Below are positions 61,415 through 64,000 of a stretch of DNA of 64,000 bases, piece by piece (positions within the stretch are counted from its first letter, which is position 1; every line of letters starts with the position of its first letter). The position numbers and the translations under genes are program-made. The notes under the pieces were generated by a model, which saw only the letters and a program-made list of their open reading frames with translations, ran no database searches and was not told where the DNA came from. Source of the stretch: an uncultured Acetobacteroides sp. Lineage in GTDB: Bacteria; Bacteroidota; Bacteroidia; Bacteroidales; ZOR0009. The stretch spans positions 682,001 through 746,000 of the forward strand of contig NZ_OY782755.1 in assembly GCF_963678165.1 (NCBI RefSeq), given 5' to 3'.

Positions 61415-62662
61415 CTACGCATCAAACTCCGAACGAAGAATGTTTACCACTTCGACTACAGTTTCTTCTTCTAAGTCGGTTCTGCGTACCAACTCGCTTA
61501 CCGAAATTTCGAGTACGCTCTTAGCTGTATCGCAGCCAATATTCTTGAGCTGATCGATGATCCAGCCTTCGATTTCATCGCCGAATTCGTCTAGTGATAC
61601 GTCTTCGTCGTTCTCTGAGTTTTCTCTGTAAACGTCGATTTCGTAACCGGTTAGCTGACCTGCCAACTTGATGTTGAGTCCACCCTTACCAATGGCAAGC
61701 GATACTTCGGTTGGTTTTAGGTACACATCTGCTTTGCTATTTTCCTCATCGAACTTAATGCTGCTAATCTTAGCGGGGCTAAGGGCACGAGAGATGTACA
61801 GCTGCGTGTTATGCGTAAAGTTGATAACGTCGATATTTTCGTTGCGAAGTTCACGAACGATTCCGTGAATGCGTGATCCTTTCATACCAACGCAAGCTCC
61901 AACTGGGTCGATGCGCTCGTCGTAGCTCTCTACGGCTACTTTTGCGCGCTCGCCAGGTACGCGTACAATCTTCTTTATGGTGATTAGCCCGTCGAAAATT
62001 TCGGGTACTTCCTGTTCGAAAAGGCGCTCTAGGAATACGGGTGATGTTCTTGAAAGGATGATAAGTGGGTTGCTGTTGCGCATTTCAACGCGAACAACTA
62101 CTGCCTTTAGCGTATCGCCTTTGCGGTAGAAGTCAGATGGAATTTGTTCGGTGCGGGGCAGGATGAGCTCGTTGTTTTCATCGTCGATAACAAGGATCTC
62201 TTTCTTCCAAACTTGGTACACCTCTCCGTTGATCACTTGGCCTACCTTGTCTTTATACTTGTTGAAGATGCTCGCTTTTTCGAGATCCATGATTCGGCCT
62301 GCTAGATTTTGGCGGAGTGCAAGGATTGCGCGGCGTCCGAACTTCTCGAACCTGACCTCTTCAGATACTTCTTCGCCAACTTCGTAGTCCTCGTCAATCT
62401 TTTTGGCTTCGCTAAGCGGAATCTCTTTAGTCGGATCTTCCAACTCGCCATCGGCAACCACGATACGGTTGTGGTATATCTCAAGGTTCCCCTTGTCGAT
62501 ATTCACGATGATGTCGAAGTTTTCGTCGCTTCCGTAAAGTTTTACGAGAAGGCCACGAAATACGTCCTCAAGAACGCTCATCATGGTTGGACGGTCTATA
62601 TTCTTGAGTTCTTTAAACTCTGCGAATGTTTCTATAAGGTTAAGATTTTCCATCTGCAACAA
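61415..62662 (-). CDS. nusA: Transcription termination/antitermination factor NusA
   Basis: This 415-residue protein has the NusA N-terminal domain (LIETFAEFKELKNIDRPTMM), an S1 domain (about 135-205, GRRAILALRQNLAGRIMDLE before it and INGEVYQVWKKEILV within), and two KH domains with RVPGERAKVAVES, DPVGACVGMKGSRIHGIVRE and SLAIGKGGLNIKLAGQLTGY. A short acidic C-terminal tail ends with a helix-hairpin-helix-like piece. It binds RNA polymerase and controls pausing and termination. It is 46 bases upstream of infB. Confidence 0.97.
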   Translation of the reverse strand: MLQMENLNLIETFAEFKELKNIDRPTMMSVLEDVFRGLLVKLYGSDENFDIIVNIDKGNLEIYHNRIVVADGELEDPTKEIPLSEAKKIDEDYEVGEEVSEEVRFEKFGRRAILALRQNLAGRIMDLEKASIFNKYKDKVGQVINGEVYQVWKKEILVIDDENNELILPRTEQIPSDFYRKGDTLKAVVVRVEMRNSNPLIILSRTSPVFLERLFEQEVPEIFDGLITIKKIVRVPGERAKVAVESYDERIDPVGACVGMKGSRIHGIVRELRNENIDVINFTHNTQLYISRALSPAKISSIKFDEENSKADVYLKPTEVSLAIGKGGLNIKLAGQLTGYEIDVYRENSENDEDVSLDEFGDEIEGWIIDQLKNIGCDTAKSVLEISVSELVRRTDLEEETVVEVVNILRSEFDA

Positions 62663-62677
62663 GCTTATATCTCTTTC

Positions 62678-63145
62678 TTACTTGAATGATATTGTTTCTT
62701 TAGTCGATTTCGCATCGGCAAAGGCAATGCGCTGCTTTACCTCTACGACCTGCTTTTTCTTGGTTCCCTCGATTTGCTCCTTTCTGGAGAAGGTAACCTC
62801 GAAATCCTCGGGAGTTACCTCGCTTAGGGTTCCGGCAACTTTGGTTCCGTCGAGCAGCTGCACCTCTACCAAACGGCCTACGGCTTTGGTGTACTGGTGG
62901 TGAACTTTGAAAGGTTGACCGACTCCAGGTGATGCAACCATTAACTCGAAATCTTCTTTTTCGCGGTCGAGCGAGCCCTCTACGGCGCGGCTAACTGCAA
63001 TGCATTGGTCGATGCCTACTCCGTTATCGCCATCAATGGCAATGTCGATTTTGTTTGCGGTATCGATTTTCAAATCTACAAGGAACAGCTCCAGTTCGGC
63101 TAGTTTTTCCTCTACGATTTTTTTTACAAATGCCTGATCTACCAT
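62678..63145 (-). CDS. rimP: Ribosome maturation factor RimP
   Basis: I choose the ATG at 63145 (155 residues); the longer frame to 63307 adds 54 unrelated residues and crosses a strong hairpin. The protein starts MVDQAFVKKIVEEKLAELEL, followed by IDIAIDGDNGVGIDQCIAVSR and ELMVASPGVGQPFKVHHQY, the RimP signatures, and an Sm-like C-terminal domain with VEVQLLDGTKVAGTLSEVTP. It helps mature the 30S subunit. It is the first gene of the rimP-nusA-infB operon, 15 bases from nusA. Confidence 0.95.
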   Translation of the reverse strand: MVDQAFVKKIVEEKLAELELFLVDLKIDTANKIDIAIDGDNGVGIDQCIAVSRAVEGSLDREKEDFELMVASPGVGQPFKVHHQYTKAVGRLVEVQLLDGTKVAGTLSEVTPEDFEVTFSRKEQIEGTKKKQVVEVKQRIAFADAKSTKETISFK

Positions 63146-63164
63146 ATATTTTTGATAACAAAAG

Positions 63165-63183
63165 GGGGGACATCGTGTCCCCC
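63165..63183 (-). promoter_or_regulatory. Hairpin in the leader of the rimP operon (possible attenuator)
   Basis: GGGGGACA-TCG-TGTCCCCC is a perfect 8-bp stem with a 3-base loop. On the minus strand it is followed by CTTTTGTT and ends 20 bases before the rimP start codon. It could be an attenuator or a terminator for read-through from glgB. Confidence 0.55.
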
Positions 63184-63384
63184 TCGGTATCGGATTTTCT
63201 CCTTTACGAGCGCAAATATAGTATATTTTCGGACGAAATTGAAAATATTGCTGAAAATTAAGCAAGTATAGTTGATTGGTTAGCTCTTCTCTGCTGCATA
63301 AATGCATTTTAGGCGTGTAAAATATTAGCGAAAAATAACAATACCTCTCCGTTTTCGTGCAATATTGGGGGTGTGCGACAGCTA

Positions 63385-64000
63385 TTATCCGTTGTTGAGC
63401 GGCCAGAATGAAGGCTTCAAAATCGCCCTATCCCTAACTTTTCGAAGAACAAGGGCGGTGCGTGATGGCAGGTACAACTTGAGCCATTCCTTGCTGTTGC
63501 TCCTATGGAGGGGGGGCGGCTGAGTGAGGTGCTCTATGCTGTCGTCGTTGCTGCCAAAGCCACCAAACTCTTTGGCGTCGGTGTTGAGGATTACCGTGTA
63601 CTTCCCGGTTGGGGCTAGGATGCCGTAGTCCGTGAATGACTGGTTGGGGTTAAAGTTGAAGACGAAGACGAGGTCGTTCCGCCCGAAGGCAAGTACTTGG
63701 TCGTCGTCTTTATCCCAGAGCTTGGCAAGGGCGGTGCGGTGAAAATCCTTCATCCCCTTTAGGAGGCTAACCATTGCCCTGTCGAACTTGGCTAGGTACT
63801 GGTACTTTAAACTTGGGTCGGTGGCTAGGCTCCACTGTCGTCGGGCGTACTTGTACGACCAGCCATTTCCTTCGCGGGGGAAGTCGATCCATTCGGGATG
63901 CCCAAATTCGTTGCCCATAAAGTTGAGGTATCCTCCGTTTATGGTTGCTGCCGTAATCAGGCGAATCATCTTGTGGAGGGCAATGCCCCGATTGACGGTC
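63385..64000 (-). CDS. glgB: 1,4-alpha-glucan branching enzyme, C-terminal part (cut by window edge)
   Basis: The frame is open from the right edge to a stop at 63385, giving about 204 residues. It reads TVNRGIALHKMIRLITAATI, then NFMGNEFGHPEWIDFPREGN and GWSYKYARRQWSL, characteristic of the catalytic-barrel end of eukaryotic-like GH13_8 branching enzymes, followed by the C-terminal all-beta domain (LVFVFNFNPNQSFTDYGI, VILNTDAKEFGGFG, LPSRTALVLRK). It makes alpha-1,6 branches in glycogen. The catalytic residues lie outside the window. Confidence 0.93.
   Translation of the reverse strand, partial: TVNRGIALHKMIRLITAATINGGYLNFMGNEFGHPEWIDFPREGNGWSYKYARRQWSLATDPSLKYQYLAKFDRAMVSLLKGMKDFHRTALAKLWDKDDDQVLAFGRNDLVFVFNFNPNQSFTDYGILAPTGKYTVILNTDAKEFGGFGSNDDSIEHLTQPPPLHRSNSKEWLKLYLPSRTALVLRKVRDRAILKPSFWPLNNG

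Noticed and set aside
63146..63307. Longer N terminus of RimP
   Set aside because: The extra 54 codons cross a strong hairpin and do not resemble RimP; the family start matches the ATG at 63145.

Overview
The window reads as chromosome of an anaerobic, non-Sus-specialised member of the Bacteroidota, most likely Bacteroidales. The reasons are several: a TonB-dependent receptor paired with a DUF4249-type lipoprotein; a giant SprB-repeat adhesin with a type IX secretion (type B) C-terminal domain followed by a PorP/SprF protein; lipoprotein signals of the xSCxKDD type; near absence of Shine-Dalgarno sequences; TAnnTTTG-like -7 promoter elements; and strict-anaerobe enzymes (trans-4-hydroxyproline dehydratase with its radical activase, and rubrerythrin). 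No tRNA, rRNA, phage or insertion-sequence transposase was seen. Both window ends cut genes: a MetH-like methyltransferase at the left and glycogen branching enzyme glgB at the right.

Layout. 1-3961 (minus): metH 5' part, an ECF sigma factor operon (alpha/beta hydrolase, sigma, membrane protein), and a lipoprotein. 4344-7375: TonB receptor and lipoprotein, GC-rich. 7496-7730: a 21-bp periodic array in front of a small HTH gene. 8293-10664: rbfA, a methyltransferase and a LolC/E-like permease. 10840-22901: the 3695-residue adhesin and its PorP/SprF partner. 24064-34289: Xaa-Pro aminopeptidase, two proteins of unknown function, prfB with a programmed frameshift, arsC-like, an S41 protease and a PQQ-propeller protein. 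34397-38808: dsbD, rubrerythrin, acyltransferase. 39146-40184: truA and a HicB-like protein. 41171-43480: patatin fused to a POTRA/barrel. 44059-48773: GNAT, small exported proteins, TlpA, a signal-peptidase-like protein lacking the usual lysine, and a DUF4269 protein. 49335-52514: hypD and its activase. 53600-58057: two GHL10 glycosidase-like proteins flanking a GH16 enzyme. 58177-63145: rimP-nusA-infB.

The most unusual signal is in four long intergenic regions (about 7496-7730, 28040-28281, 44714-45057, 53141-53293). Each holds 8-17 degenerate units with a rigid 21-bp (21.6-bp in one) period. Each array has its own core (CACGG, TGTAAT, GGGTGA, GCAGAAC), so what is shared is the spacing, about two turns of B-DNA, and not the sequence. 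Two of the arrays lie directly upstream of paralogous genes: an intact coiled-coil gene at 26860-27840 and its frameshifted relic at 52733-53112. This suggests an array-plus-gene module. A second layer of non-coding structure is a roughly 350-bp dispersed element in five full or partial copies, with a hairpin that covaries between copies, plus several palindromic repeats.
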